NCBI RefSeq assembly: GCF_030063185.1
Contig: NZ_JASISP010000026.1
Coordinates: 1 to 58,272 of the forward strand
Source: Arthrobacter sp. H35-D1
GTDB taxonomy: Bacteria > Actinomycetota > Actinomycetes > Actinomycetales > Micrococcaceae
Direction: 5' to 3'
Length of the DNA: 58,272 nucleotides
This document shows positions 23,511 through 32,431 of the stretch, piece by piece; the first letter of the stretch is position 1; the number at the start of each line of letters is the position of its first letter. The translations under genes were made by a program, and so were the position numbers. Under the pieces are notes generated by a model, which searched no databases, was not told the DNA's origin, and worked only from the letters and a program-made list of their open reading frames with translations.

Positions 23511-26500
23511 ATGTTGCGGCTCTGCTTTTTGGGGGAGCAGCGTGTCATTGAGCACGGAGCGGCGGAATCAAAGTCGCTGGTGGTGGGACGCGCCTTGGAA
23601 CTTTTGGCATATTTGGTGGTCAACGCAGGAGTGCCGCAAGAACGCGAGCGGCTGGCCGGACTGTTGTGGCCGGAGTCGACCGGCCAACAGTCGCGCACCA
23701 ACCTGCGCCGCGAACTCCACGGCCTGCGCCAACTCCCGGACTTGTACAGACACATCGAATCATCGGGAACGGCACTTCTTTGGCAGGACGGACCCGGCAC
23801 GGCCTCGGATGTGGGCACCTTCCAACGAAACTGCAGGGAAGTGCTCCGGTTGTCGGATACCGGAAACGAGACGGGACTTGTGCAGTTTGGCCAGGCTGCG
23901 ATCGACGCCTATGCCGGTGATCTCCTGCCCGGCCTGTATGGCGAATGGGTGCTGGCCGAACGCGAAATTCTCCACCGGCACTGCATCGAAGTCTGCGACA
24001 AGGTGGCAGCATCAGCATCAGCATCGAGTGGCCAGCCCGACCTGGCGATGGCCGCCGCGCAGCGACGCCTTCAACTGGCTCCGTTGGAGGAGGCCGGCTA
24101 CCAGAGGCTGATGGAACTTCAAGTGGCGGCCGGCGACACTGCCGCCGCCGTCCGCAGCTACCACCGGTGTGCTGCCGTGCTGGAAAGCGAACTCGGTCTC
24201 GAGACGGGTCCGCGGACCCGGGAATTGGCGAGCGAGCTCTTGGGCTCCACACCCTCGCTCCGCATCTCGGGAGGCCGCTCCGTCATGCTGCTCGGCCCCG
24301 GTCCCGCGGCCGGGCGTCCCGTGGGGAGGGAACCGGAGGAAGTACTCCTGCAAGAGCGCTGGAACAGGGCCATTGCGGGAAACCCCGGGCTGCTCGTGCT
24401 CAAGGGCGACGCCGGAATCGGCAAGACCCGCTTGCTGGTCTCCCTGCTGGGCCGGATCAGCAAGACAGGGGCACTGACCGCCTATGGCCGCTGTTTCTCC
24501 GGAGGTGGCCGGACAGCACTGGCGCCAGTGGCGCAATGGCTGGCCAGCAAGGATTTTCACGCCGGTGAACGGGAAACGGACAGGCCAGGTGCCGGGGAAG
24601 GGGGCAACCGGGCGAACAATGAAGCCGCACGCCTGCTGCCGGAGGCATTGGCACCCTGGCATGGCCCCGGCGCCGCCTTGGTGGATGCCTGGCAGCGGAG
24701 GGCCTATTACGAACGCCTGGCCGGTTTGGTGCTGGCACCTGCCCGGCCCGTTCTGCTGATTCTTGACGACTTGCAATGGTGCGATGCCGAAACCCTGGAA
24801 TTCCTGGCTGTGCTCCTTTCCACGGCACCGTCGAGCCCCTTGCTGATTGCCGCCACGGCCCGTACCAATGAACTGGCCGCAAACATCCACATTCTCGAGG
24901 CCCTGCAGGCCCTGCGCACGGGACGATGGATCCAGGAGCTGGACCTGGCACCGTTGGACGCGGCCAGTAGCGCAGCATTGGCCGCGGCGGAGTTGGGGAA
25001 GGAGCTCTCCGATGACGATGCAGTGTTGCTTCATGCGGCAAGCGGCGGCTTTCCCCTGCACATTGTGGAAGCTGCCCGCGCCATGCGGCGCTGCGCCGGC
25101 GGGCAGCTTGCGCTGACGGAGGTGCTGCGGGATTCCGGCGATGGCCGAGGTGTCCTACGCCGCCGTTTTGAACAGTGCTCGTCGCAAGCGCGGGATGTCG
25201 CCACGCTGGCTGCTGCTGTGGGGAGGGAGTTCAGCCTGGGTTTGCTGGCGCGGGCCTGGACGGGAGACGAGGCGTCCCTCGTCCAGGCGGTGGATGAGTT
25301 GTGGCGCCGTCGTATTCTGCGTGAACAGAGGGGCGGCTACGATTTTACGCATGACCTGCTCCGGCAATGCGCCTACGAGCTTTCCACCCCGCCGCAGCGA
25401 TGGCTGCTTCACAGGCGCCTTGCCCAAGCCATGGAAGCCGAACACCACGGCGTTGGCGGGATTGTTGCCGCCGACCTTGCCGAACAATACCGCCAGGCCG
25501 GGGAGCCGGGCCGGGCCATGGGCTACTTTGTGCAGGCCGGCGACGCGGCGACGCGCATCTTCGCCAGTGCCCAAGCCCTGGCTGACTACCAGCAGGGCCT
25601 GGACCTGCTGGCTGATTGCCCGGGACGCGGCGACACGAAGAAGTCCGAGCTGGCGATCCTGCTGCGGATGCCTCCGTCGTTGACTGCGCTGCACGGCTAC
25701 TCCTCGGCACAGCTTCAAGCCACCCTGGAGCGGATACTCGCCCTGGCCGGGGATCTGGGCAGTGCGCAGGCCCAGGCTTCGGCCCTGATAGGCCTCTTTG
25801 CGGCAACTTTTGTGCAGGGTAAAACCGTGCAGTCCCACGCCCTCGCGTCGCGGGCGCTGAACTTGGCACGCGACCTGCCTGAGCTCCTGGGGCAGGCCAG
25901 CTTTGCCGTGGGCGGTGCTGAAACCAGCTTGGGCCGTTCCCCCGAGGCCATTGCCCACTTCGACAGGGCGTGCGTGCTGGCCTCCACCACCCACTCCCAC
26001 ATTCTGGGTACCCGCGTCGGGGTGCACGCGCGGGCTTGGTCGTCGCACGCCCACTGGCTTTCGGGCGACAACGACGGCGCACTGGCCCTGTCCGCCGAGG
26101 CCGTCGAACGGGCCACCTTCGCCAGCCATCCGTACAGCCTGGCTGTGGCGCTGGCCTATCGCGGAGTCCTGCTCCAGTGGCGCCTGGGCGGCGATGCAAA
26201 CGGTGGCGGGCGGGACGAACTGGCCTCAGTCGCCGCCGAGCTGGAAACACTGTGCACCCGCTACAAATTTGCCTACTACGGCCAGTGGGGCGCCATCCTG
26301 CGCGGGTGGCTCACGGGATCGGAAAAAGGCAGCGCGATCATCGGCACGGCCATCAGGGAACTGCGGGCCGCGCAGGCACTTGCCAGGATGCCCTATTGGC
26401 AGTGCTTGCTGGCCCAGACCCAGCAGGAGTGCGGGAAGACCCGGGAGGCAGGGGCCGTGCTGGCGGCGGCAGAGTCGTTTGCCCACCAGAATTTCGATGT

Positions 26501-26675
26501 GTGGTGGCTGCCCGAGGTCTTGCGCCAACGGGCGCTTTTGGCGGAACCAGCCGCCGCACAACTCCTCTTGGGCCGGGCGGAGAAACTGGCCGACGAACAG
26601 CACAACCCCACGCTCTCCAACAGCGTTCGCGCAACCCGTCAGGCTGCGAACGCCGGGCGAACGGGGCCGTCCTAG
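23511..26675 (+). CDS. Large BTAD/AAA-type transcriptional regulator
   Basis: A 1054-residue protein of SARP-like layout. Residues 1-95 form a winged-helix DNA-binding region (LELLAYLVVNAG, QSRTNLRRELHGLRQL). Residues about 100-250 are a bacterial transcriptional activation domain (QFGQAAIDAYAGDLLPGLY, EAGYQRLMELQVAAGDTAAAVRSYHRC). An AAA/STAND ATPase follows with Walker A GDAGIGKTRL (about 299) and Walker B LLILDDLQWCD (about 415). The C-terminal 400 residues are TPR-like helical repeats. There is no C-terminal LuxR helix-turn-helix. Such proteins act as signal-dependent activators, often of accessory pathways. The ATG at 23511 starts the conserved domain. The flavoprotein gene 52 nt downstream on the same strand is the nearest candidate target or operon partner. 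Confidence 0.85.
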   Translation: MLRLCFLGEQRVIEHGAAESKSLVVGRALELLAYLVVNAGVPQERERLAGLLWPESTGQQSRTNLRRELHGLRQLPDLYRHIESSGTALLWQDGPGTASDVGTFQRNCREVLRLSDTGNETGLVQFGQAAIDAYAGDLLPGLYGEWVLAEREILHRHCIEVCDKVAASASASSGQPDLAMAAAQRRLQLAPLEEAGYQRLMELQVAAGDTAAAVRSYHRCAAVLESELGLETGPRTRELASELLGSTPSLRISGGRSVMLLGPGPAAGRPVGREPEEVLLQERWNRAIAGNPGLLVLKGDAGIGKTRLLVSLLGRISKTGALTAYGRCFSGGGRTALAPVAQWLASKDFHAGERETDRPGAGEGGNRANNEAARLLPEALAPWHGPGAALVDAWQRRAYYERLAGLVLAPARPVLLILDDLQWCDAETLEFLAVLLSTAPSSPLLIAATARTNELAANIHILEALQALRTGRWIQELDLAPLDAASSAALAAAELGKELSDDDAVLLHAASGGFPLHIVEAARAMRRCAGGQLALTEVLRDSGDGRGVLRRRFEQCSSQARDVATLAAAVGREFSLGLLARAWTGDEASLVQAVDELWRRRILREQRGGYDFTHDLLRQCAYELSTPPQRWLLHRRLAQAMEAEHHGVGGIVAADLAEQYRQAGEPGRAMGYFVQAGDAATRIFASAQALADYQQGLDLLADCPGRGDTKKSELAILLRMPPSLTALHGYSSAQLQATLERILALAGDLGSAQAQASALIGLFAATFVQGKTVQSHALASRALNLARDLPELLGQASFAVGGAETSLGRSPEAIAHFDRACVLASTTHSHILGTRVGVHARAWSSHAHWLSGDNDGALALSAEAVERATFASHPYSLAVALAYRGVLLQWRLGGDANGGGRDELASVAAELETLCTRYKFAYYGQWGAILRGWLTGSEKGSAIIGTAIRELRAAQALARMPYWQCLLAQTQQECGKTREAGAVLAAAESFAHQNFDVWWLPEVLRQRALLAEPAAAQLLLGRAEKLADEQHNPTLSNSVRATRQAANAGRTGPS

Positions 26676-26727
26676 CATGGGGGCATGACGGCGGCACCCA
26701 GCCCGCCACTTGGCAAGGAGCAAGACC

Positions 26728-28143
26728 ATGACTGAGCTACAGGAACAGGACACACTGACGGCAGGCAGGGCGTTGGCTGATTTGGCGGCGACGCTGCGCG
26801 GGGACCTCATCACGGCGGCCGACGAAGAATACGACGGCGCCCGGGCCGTGTACAACGCCATGATCGACAAGCGTCCCCTGGCGATCGCCCGCTGCGCCAA
26901 CACGGCCGACGTCGTGGCGTGCGTCCGTTGTGGCGTGGACAACGGGCTCGAACTGGTCATCCGCGGCGGCGGGCACAATGCGGGCGGGCTCGGTGTATGG
27001 GACGGTGCATTGGTGGTGGACCTTTCCGCCATGCGCAGCACCACGGTGGATCCTGCAGCCCACCGGGTCCGGGTCGACGGAGGGTGCACGTGGGCGGACG
27101 TGGATGCTGCCACCGTCCCTTTCGGCATGGCGACGCCGTCGGGCTTTCTGGCCTCCACAGGTGTTGGCGGGCTAGCACTGGGCGGTGGGGTGGGATACCT
27201 CTCACGGCGCTACGGACTGACAGTGGACAGCCTGCTCGGCGCCGATGTGGTGCTGGCCGACGGGAGCCTCGTCACGGCGGACGCGCACCGGCATCCGGAC
27301 CTTTTCTGGGCGCTGCGCGGTGGTGGTGGCAACTTTGGCGTGGTCGTCTCGTTCACCTTTGCCTGCCACGACGTCGGTGAGCACGGGACAGTGGTGGGCG
27401 GGCCGGTCCTCTACGCCCTGGAAGACGCGCCGGAGGTCATGCGCTGGTACCGGGAACTGTTGCCATCGTTGCCCGAGGAACTCAGCGGATGGCTCGGGGT
27501 GATCACGATCCCGCCGTCCCCGCACTTCCCGGAGGAACTGTGGGGCGTCAAATCCTGCGCGATCGTCTGGTGCTACACAGGTCCGGCCGCTGCCGCAGAC
27601 GCCGCGACGGCGCCCATCCGCGAGTTCGGCTCGCCTCTGGTGATAGGCCTGGCGCCCATGCCGTTCTCAGCGTTGCAGTCCGCATTCGACGGGCTCTACT
27701 CATCCGGCCTCCAGTGGTACTGGAAGGCGGACATGTTCACCGAAATCAGCGACGCCGCCATCGACACTCATGCCAAATTCGCCGCCCGGCTGCCCACGGG
27801 GCACTCAGCAATGCACCTGTACCCCATCGACGGGGCCGCGGCCCGTGTCGACGCCGGGGCCACCGCGTTCCCCCACCGCGAGGGAGGATGGGCAGGCGTC
27901 ATCGTCGGCGTTGACCCGGACCCGGTGAACGCACCGGTCATTGTCGAATGGGCCCGGAGCTACTGGAACGAGTTGCACCCCACCTCGGCCGGCGGCGTCT
28001 ATGTGAACTTCCTCGGCTTGGAGGACAGGGACAGGGCGCGCGGCGCCTACGGGGACAACTACGGGCGGCTCGCGCAGATCAAGGCCCAGTACGACCCGCT
28101 CAACGTGTTCCACATCAACCAGAACATTCCCCCGGCCAGCTGA
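26728..28143 (+). CDS. FAD-binding oxidoreductase, berberine-bridge-enzyme type
   Basis: A 471-residue PCMH-type flavoprotein. His83 in LVIRGGGHNAGG is the position that carries covalent 8-alpha-histidyl FAD in this family. Further FAD-domain motifs are ATPSGFLASTGVGGLALGGG and DLFWALRGGGGNFGVVVSF. The C-terminal BBE motif is seen as YDPLNVFHINQNI. The second covalent-link cysteine of bicovalent members is not apparent, so a single link is more likely. Relatives oxidise sugars, alkaloids or aromatic alcohols with O2; the substrate here is unknown. ATG 26728 has AAGGAG 7 nt upstream. It follows the large regulator in the same direction and may be regulated with or by it. Confidence 0.85.
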   Translation: MTELQEQDTLTAGRALADLAATLRGDLITAADEEYDGARAVYNAMIDKRPLAIARCANTADVVACVRCGVDNGLELVIRGGGHNAGGLGVWDGALVVDLSAMRSTTVDPAAHRVRVDGGCTWADVDAATVPFGMATPSGFLASTGVGGLALGGGVGYLSRRYGLTVDSLLGADVVLADGSLVTADAHRHPDLFWALRGGGGNFGVVVSFTFACHDVGEHGTVVGGPVLYALEDAPEVMRWYRELLPSLPEELSGWLGVITIPPSPHFPEELWGVKSCAIVWCYTGPAAAADAATAPIREFGSPLVIGLAPMPFSALQSAFDGLYSSGLQWYWKADMFTEISDAAIDTHAKFAARLPTGHSAMHLYPIDGAAARVDAGATAFPHREGGWAGVIVGVDPDPVNAPVIVEWARSYWNELHPTSAGGVYVNFLGLEDRDRARGAYGDNYGRLAQIKAQYDPLNVFHINQNIPPAS

Positions 28144-28210
28144 CACAGGGCCCGGCCCCGGTCCTGGAAATGAGGTTCCGGACATGAAGTGCCGGACGGG
28201 AGGCGCTGGA

Positions 28211-28216
28211 TAGGAT
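28211..28216 (+). promoter_or_regulatory. Putative -10 box of coaE (leaderless)
   Basis: TAGGAT is followed by 6 nt and the ATG at 28223, consistent with a leaderless transcript. No ribosome-binding site precedes the ATG. Confidence 0.45.
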
Positions 28217-28222
28217 GGGTGG

Positions 28223-29425
28223 ATGCTTTCACTTGGACTCTCCGGCGGCATTGCCGCCGGGAAATCGCTCCTTTCGCACCGCTTCCGCCAGCTGGGTGCC
28301 GTGGTCATCGACGCAGACCAGCTGGCCCGCGAGGCGGTGGCCCCGGGGACGGCCGGACTGGCCGCCGTCGTGCATCATTTTGGCGCAGGAGTGCTGCTTG
28401 CCGACGGCTCCCTCAACCGGCCGGCCCTGGGTGCCCGCGTGTTCGCGGACACGGACACGGACGAGCTTGCTGTGTTGAACGGGATCGTGCATCCGCTGGT
28501 GCGGGCCGCCGCCGAAATGCTCAAGCACGACGCCGGCCCCGGCACCGTGGTGGTCCAGGACATTCCCCTGTTGGTGGAGACAGGCCAAAGCGCGAATTTC
28601 CACTTGGTGGTTGTGGTGTCCGCCCCCGCGGAGGTGCGCCTTGAGCGGATGGTGCAGCGGCGCGGCATGAGCACCGAGGATGCCTTGGCCCGCATGGCGG
28701 CGCAGGCCAACGACACACAGCGGGAGGCGGCAGCCGACATTGTGCTTGTCAATGCGGGCGACCCGGCAGAGGTTCTTGCCCGACTCGATGTGTTGTGGCA
28801 CGAGCGGCTGCTGCCCTTTGCCGCCAACCTTGCCGCAGGCGTCCCGGCCCGGCACGACCACCCGGCCGCCCTGGTGGACGCGGACCCCTGCTGGCCGGCC
28901 CAAGCTGCTCGGATCATGGCGCGGCTGGCCGCGGCGGCAGGGGATCAGGCCATCGGCATTGACCACATCGGCTCAACAGCCGTGCCGGGTTTGGCGGCCA
29001 AGGATGTCCTGGACCTGCAAATTCGTGTGCAGGACCTGGCGGCGGCAGACGCGCTGGCCGGCTCGCTTGCCGACGTCGGCTTTCCGGCACTGGATGGACC
29101 GTGGTGGGACACTGGCCACGACTTTGCGGGTGGCCGGGCGGGGGAGCAGTGGGAAAAGCGGTTCCATGTGTCGGCGGATCCCGGACGCCGCGTCAACCTG
29201 CATGTGCGGGTCGACGGCTCGCCGGGGGCCCTGTTTTCCGTGGCGTTTCGGGATTGGCTGCGCGCGGAGCCTGTTGCGCGGAGTCGGTATGAAGTGTTCA
29301 AGTGGGAGCTGGCTGCCAAGCACGCCGCAGACGAGTCCGGCCGCGCCTACGCTGAAGCCAAGGAGCCGTGGTTTGCGGCGGCGAATCGGGAACTCGCTGC
29401 CTGGGTGGAGCGGACAGGCCGGTAG
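28223..29425 (+). CDS. coaE: Dephospho-CoA kinase fused to a GrpB/UPF0157 domain
   Basis: A 400-residue two-domain protein. Residues 1-200 are dephospho-CoA kinase, the last step of coenzyme A synthesis: P-loop GLSGGIAAGKS (5-15), VIDADQLAREAV, LNGIVHPLVRA, VVVQDIPLLVETG and the lid-like RMVQRRGMSTEDAL. Residues about 205-400 are a GrpB (UPF0157) domain of the nucleotidyltransferase-like superfamily: IGIDHIGSTAVPGLAAKDVLDLQI, GEQWEKRFHVS and RVNLHVRVDGS. The same fusion is known in Mycobacterium CoaE, where the second domain has been linked to folding or regulation. The gene ends at a strong bidirectional hairpin. Confidence 0.93.
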   Translation: MLSLGLSGGIAAGKSLLSHRFRQLGAVVIDADQLAREAVAPGTAGLAAVVHHFGAGVLLADGSLNRPALGARVFADTDTDELAVLNGIVHPLVRAAAEMLKHDAGPGTVVVQDIPLLVETGQSANFHLVVVVSAPAEVRLERMVQRRGMSTEDALARMAAQANDTQREAAADIVLVNAGDPAEVLARLDVLWHERLLPFAANLAAGVPARHDHPAALVDADPCWPAQAARIMARLAAAAGDQAIGIDHIGSTAVPGLAAKDVLDLQIRVQDLAAADALAGSLADVGFPALDGPWWDTGHDFAGGRAGEQWEKRFHVSADPGRRVNLHVRVDGSPGALFSVAFRDWLRAEPVARSRYEVFKWELAAKHAADESGRAYAEAKEPWFAAANRELAAWVERTGR

Positions 29426-29433
29426 CGCGGAAA

Positions 29434-29476
29434 CACGAAGAGGCCCCTTCCCACGGTGGGAAGGGGCCTCTTCGTG
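29434..29476. terminator. Bidirectional hairpin terminator between coaE and the DUF4190-like gene
   Basis: Positions 29434-29454 and 29456-29476 are exact 21-bp reverse complements (core GAGGCCCCTTCCCAC) with a one-base centre. It lies between two convergent genes, 8 nt after the coaE stop, and can serve both. No T-run is present. Confidence 0.8.
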
Positions 29477-29513
29477 CTGCGTTGTCCTGCGAGGATCGGC
29501 GCAGTGCGGTGTC

Positions 29514-29891
29514 CTAGTACGTGCTGGTCATCTCGCCACTGTTGATGATGACGATGATGAAAATGATGTAGAAGACAAAGGCAAGAAATCCGAGGATGGT
29601 GAAGATCCAGCCCAGGATCACGCCCACGTTGGCGGGGGTGTTGTCGGTGAAGCCTGCAGCCGCAGACTTCTTCTTGGCAATGATCGACACAATGAGGCCG
29701 GCCAAGGAGAAGACAAAGCACAGCACAAGGCCAATGATGCCCAAGGTCTTGCCCGGGTCCTCGGCCTGCATGCCGTATCCGGGCTGCGCATAGCCCTGGG
29801 GCTGCTGGCCCTGGTACTGCGCGGGCTGTCCGTAGGTGTTCTCCGGGTTCTGCTTGGGCTGTTCGTATGGATTTTCGGGGTTCTGTGTCAT
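29514..29891 (-). CDS. Small DUF4190-like membrane protein
   Basis: A 125-residue protein with a Gln/Pro/Tyr-rich N-terminal 45 residues (repeats of the type NPENPYEQPKQ, QYQGQQPQGYAQPGYG) and two membrane segments at about 48-70 (TLGIIGLVLCFVFSLAGLIV) and 88-115 (VGVILGWIFTILGFLAFVFY). This arrangement is that of actinobacterial DUF4190-type proteins of unknown function. The ATG at 29891 is preceded by GAGAGG. It is a single gene, convergent with coaE and divergent from uvrB. Confidence 0.75.
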   Translation of the reverse strand: MTQNPENPYEQPKQNPENTYGQPAQYQGQQPQGYAQPGYGMQAEDPGKTLGIIGLVLCFVFSLAGLIVSIIAKKKSAAAGFTDNTPANVGVILGWIFTILGFLAFVFYIIFIIVIINSGEMTSTY

Positions 29892-30083
29892 TGTTGCCTC
29901 TCATATGGACGATGATCGTGTTGTTGGTGACGCTGTCCTGATTCAATTTTTACATGCAATGGACTAAATCCGCTGGACGTGGCATGGGGAGTCCTGCCCA
30001 TCGCGACGCCGGCCGCGGCACGTTCGGGTCCGGTGGAGAGGGGGCTCGGGGGAACCCGGTGTTCTGCCGGGGCACAACAGGGG

Positions 30084-30089
30084 TAGCGT
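30084..30089 (+). promoter_or_regulatory. Putative -10 box of uvrB (leaderless)
   Basis: TAGCGT is followed by 7 nt and then the uvrB ATG at 30097; no ribosome-binding site is visible. The start point would coincide with the first codon. Confidence 0.45.
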
Positions 30090-30096
30090 TAAGCGC

Positions 30097-32178
30097 ATGA
30101 GTCTTGCGCAGGAGATCAATCGTGTAGTGGCACCCTTTGAAGTCATCAGTGAATTTCAGCCTGCCGGCGACCAGCCGGCAGCCATCAAGGAATTGACCGA
30201 ACGCATCAACAACGGGGAAAAGGACGTGGTGCTGCTGGGTGCCACGGGAACCGGAAAGTCTGCCACCACGGCGTGGTTGATTGAACAAGTCCAGCGTCCC
30301 ACGCTGGTTCTTGTGCAGAACAAGACCCTGGCGGCCCAGCTGGCCAATGAATTCAGGGAACTGCTGCCCAACAATGCGGTGGAATACTTCGTTTCCTACT
30401 ACGACTACTACCAGCCTGAAGCGTATGTGCCGCAGTCGGACACTTTCATTGAGAAGGACTCCTCCGTCAATGAAGAGGTGGAGCGCCTGCGCCACTCGGC
30501 CACCAACGCACTGCTGACCCGCCGCGACGTCATAGTGGTGGCCACGGTCTCCTGCATCTACGGCTTGGGCACGCCCGAGGAGTATGTGGCCGGGATGGTC
30601 ACGCTCAAGCGGGGGGACACCATGAACCGGGACGACCTGCTGCGCAAGTTTGTCAGCATGCAGTACGCCCGCAATGACATTGACTTCCACCGGGGCACCT
30701 TTCGCGTGCGCGGCGACACGGTGGAAATCATTCCGATGTATGAGGAACAAGCCATCCGGGTTGAATTCTTTGGCGACGAGGTTGAGAGCATTTACACCTT
30801 GCATCCGCTGACGGGGGAAATCATCAGGGAAGAAACTGAGATGTACGTCTTCCCTGCCTCGCACTACGTGGCCGGACCGGACCGGATGAACCGTGCGACG
30901 AAGCAGATCGAGGATGAACTGGCTGCCCGCACCAAGGAATTGGAAAGCCAAAACAAGCTCTTGGAGGCCCAGCGGTTGCGCATGCGCACCACCTACGACC
31001 TTGAAATGATGGAGCAGATGGGTTTCTGCAACGGCATTGAAAACTACTCGCGGCACATTGACGGCCGCGACAAGGGAAGTGCACCGCACTGCCTCCTTGA
31101 CTACTTTCCCGACGACTTCCTGCTTGTCATTGACGAATCCCACGTAACCGTGCCGCAAATCGGTGCCATGTACGAGGGCGACATGTCCCGCAAGCGCACG
31201 CTCGTGGACCACGGCTTCCGCCTGCCCTCGGCCATGGACAACCGGCCGCTGAAATGGGATGAGTTCCTCGAGCGGGTGGGCCAGACCGTCTACCTCTCCG
31301 CCACGCCGGGCAAGTACGAGCTGGGCGTTTCCGACGGGTATGTCCAACAGATCATCCGGCCCACGGGGCTCATCGACCCGGAAATCATTGTCAAGCCCTC
31401 GCAAGATCAGATCAACGACCTGCTGGGTGAAATCCGCCTGCGCACGGCAAAGAATGAACGTGTCCTGGTGACCACCTTGACCAAGCGCATGTCGGAGGAC
31501 CTGACCGACTATCTACTGGGACACGGGATCAAGGTCCAATACCTGCACTCCGACGTGGACACGCTGCGCCGTGTGGAACTTCTACGCGAACTGCGCATGG
31601 GCGTCTTCGACGTGCTGGTCGGTATCAACCTGCTCCGCGAAGGCCTCGACTTGCCGGAAGTTTCGCTCGTGAGCATCCTGGATGCCGACAAGGAAGGTTT
31701 TCTGCGCTCCTCAACGTCCCTGATCCAGACCATCGGACGCGCCGCCCGCAACGTCTCGGGCCAGGTGCACATGTATGCCGACAGGATCACCGCGTCCATG
31801 CAGTTCGCCATTGACGAGACGAACCGGCGCCGGGAAATCCAGGTCAGCTACAACTTGGAGCACGGCGTCGACCCGCAGCCGCTGCGCAAACGCATTGCCG
31901 ACATCACCGACCAGTTGGCTCGTGAAGACGCCGACACGGCCGCGCTGCTCGAGGAAGCCCGGCAAAGGCGCGACACCAAGCCGGGCAAGGGCAAGGGAGC
32001 CAAGAACGGCGTCGAATCGCGGCCGGCCAAGGAGCTGGTGGCCCTCATCGAGGAACTGACGGCACAAATGCATGGTGCGGCCGCGGACCTTCACTTCGAA
32101 CTGGCAGCCCGGCTGCGCGATGAAGTCGGGGACCTGAAAAAGGAACTGCGCCAAATGCGCGAAGCCGGCCACGCCTGA
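30097..32178 (+). CDS. uvrB: Excinuclease ABC subunit B
   Basis: A 693-residue UvrB. The helicase-type Walker A is [11 protein letters not shown] near residue 48. The beta-hairpin that clamps damaged DNA is seen in [37 protein letters not shown] is the Walker B region, and [19 protein letters not shown] is motif VI. The C-terminal UVR domain that contacts UvrC is [20 protein letters not shown]. UvrB loads onto lesions found by UvrA and positions UvrC for incision. ATG 30097 follows a TAGCGT box at leaderless spacing. Unlike uvrA, it has no clear LexA box upstream. It is a single gene. Confidence 0.98.
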   Translation: MSLAQEINRVVAPFEVISEFQPAGDQPAAIKELTERINNGEKDVVLLGATGTGKSATTAWLIEQVQRPTLVLVQNKTLAAQLANEFRELLPNNAVEYFVSYYDYYQPEAYVPQSDTFIEKDSSVNEEVERLRHSATNALLTRRDVIVVATVSCIYGLGTPEEYVAGMVTLKRGDTMNRDDLLRKFVSMQYARNDIDFHRGTFRVRGDTVEIIPMYEEQAIRVEFFGDEVESIYTLHPLTGEIIREETEMYVFPASHYVAGPDRMNRATKQIEDELAARTKELESQNKLLEAQRLRMRTTYDLEMMEQMGFCNGIENYSRHIDGRDKGSAPHCLLDYFPDDFLLVIDESHVTVPQIGAMYEGDMSRKRTLVDHGFRLPSAMDNRPLKWDEFLERVGQTVYLSATPGKYELGVSDGYVQQIIRPTGLIDPEIIVKPSQDQINDLLGEIRLRTAKNERVLVTTLTKRMSEDLTDYLLGHGIKVQYLHSDVDTLRRVELLRELRMGVFDVLVGINLLREGLDLPEVSLVSILDADKEGFLRSSTSLIQTIGRAARNVSGQVHMYADRITASMQFAIDETNRRREIQVSYNLEHGVDPQPLRKRIADITDQLAREDADTAALLEEARQRRDTKPGKGKGAKNGVESRPAKELVALIEELTAQMHGAAADLHFELAARLRDEVGDLKKELRQMREAGHA

Positions 32179-32431
32179 CGCACGTCCGGTGTGCTGGGCT
32201 GGCGCGGGCCGGCATTCCCTCGGCGGCTTTCCGGCCGATCGGCCGCGGGCGGCCTCGGCCTCCCTGACGCCGCCTACGGGATCACCGGTCCGCGCCTGAG
32301 AGGGCAGGGGCCTGCGGTTCTCGGAGCGGGGATGGATTTTCAAGGTCGCCCAGCGACCGAGGAAATCTTACTGCCCGCGAGAGGACCGCCGGCCCCGCGC
32401 ACGCCTGCTGCGGCCAAGGACTGCGGCCCGG

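Noticed and set aside
30052-30064. Possible LexA box before uvrB (GAAC-CCGGT-GTTC)
   Set aside because: The half-sites are 5 bp apart instead of the 4 bp of the actinobacterial SOS consensus, and the outer bases do not match TCGAAC/GTTCGA. Coincidence is more likely.
32179-32431. Possible small gene or RNA in the gap between uvrB and the hydrolase gene
   Set aside because: Only short frames with skewed composition are present, and no hairpin with a T-run or tRNA-like fold was found.
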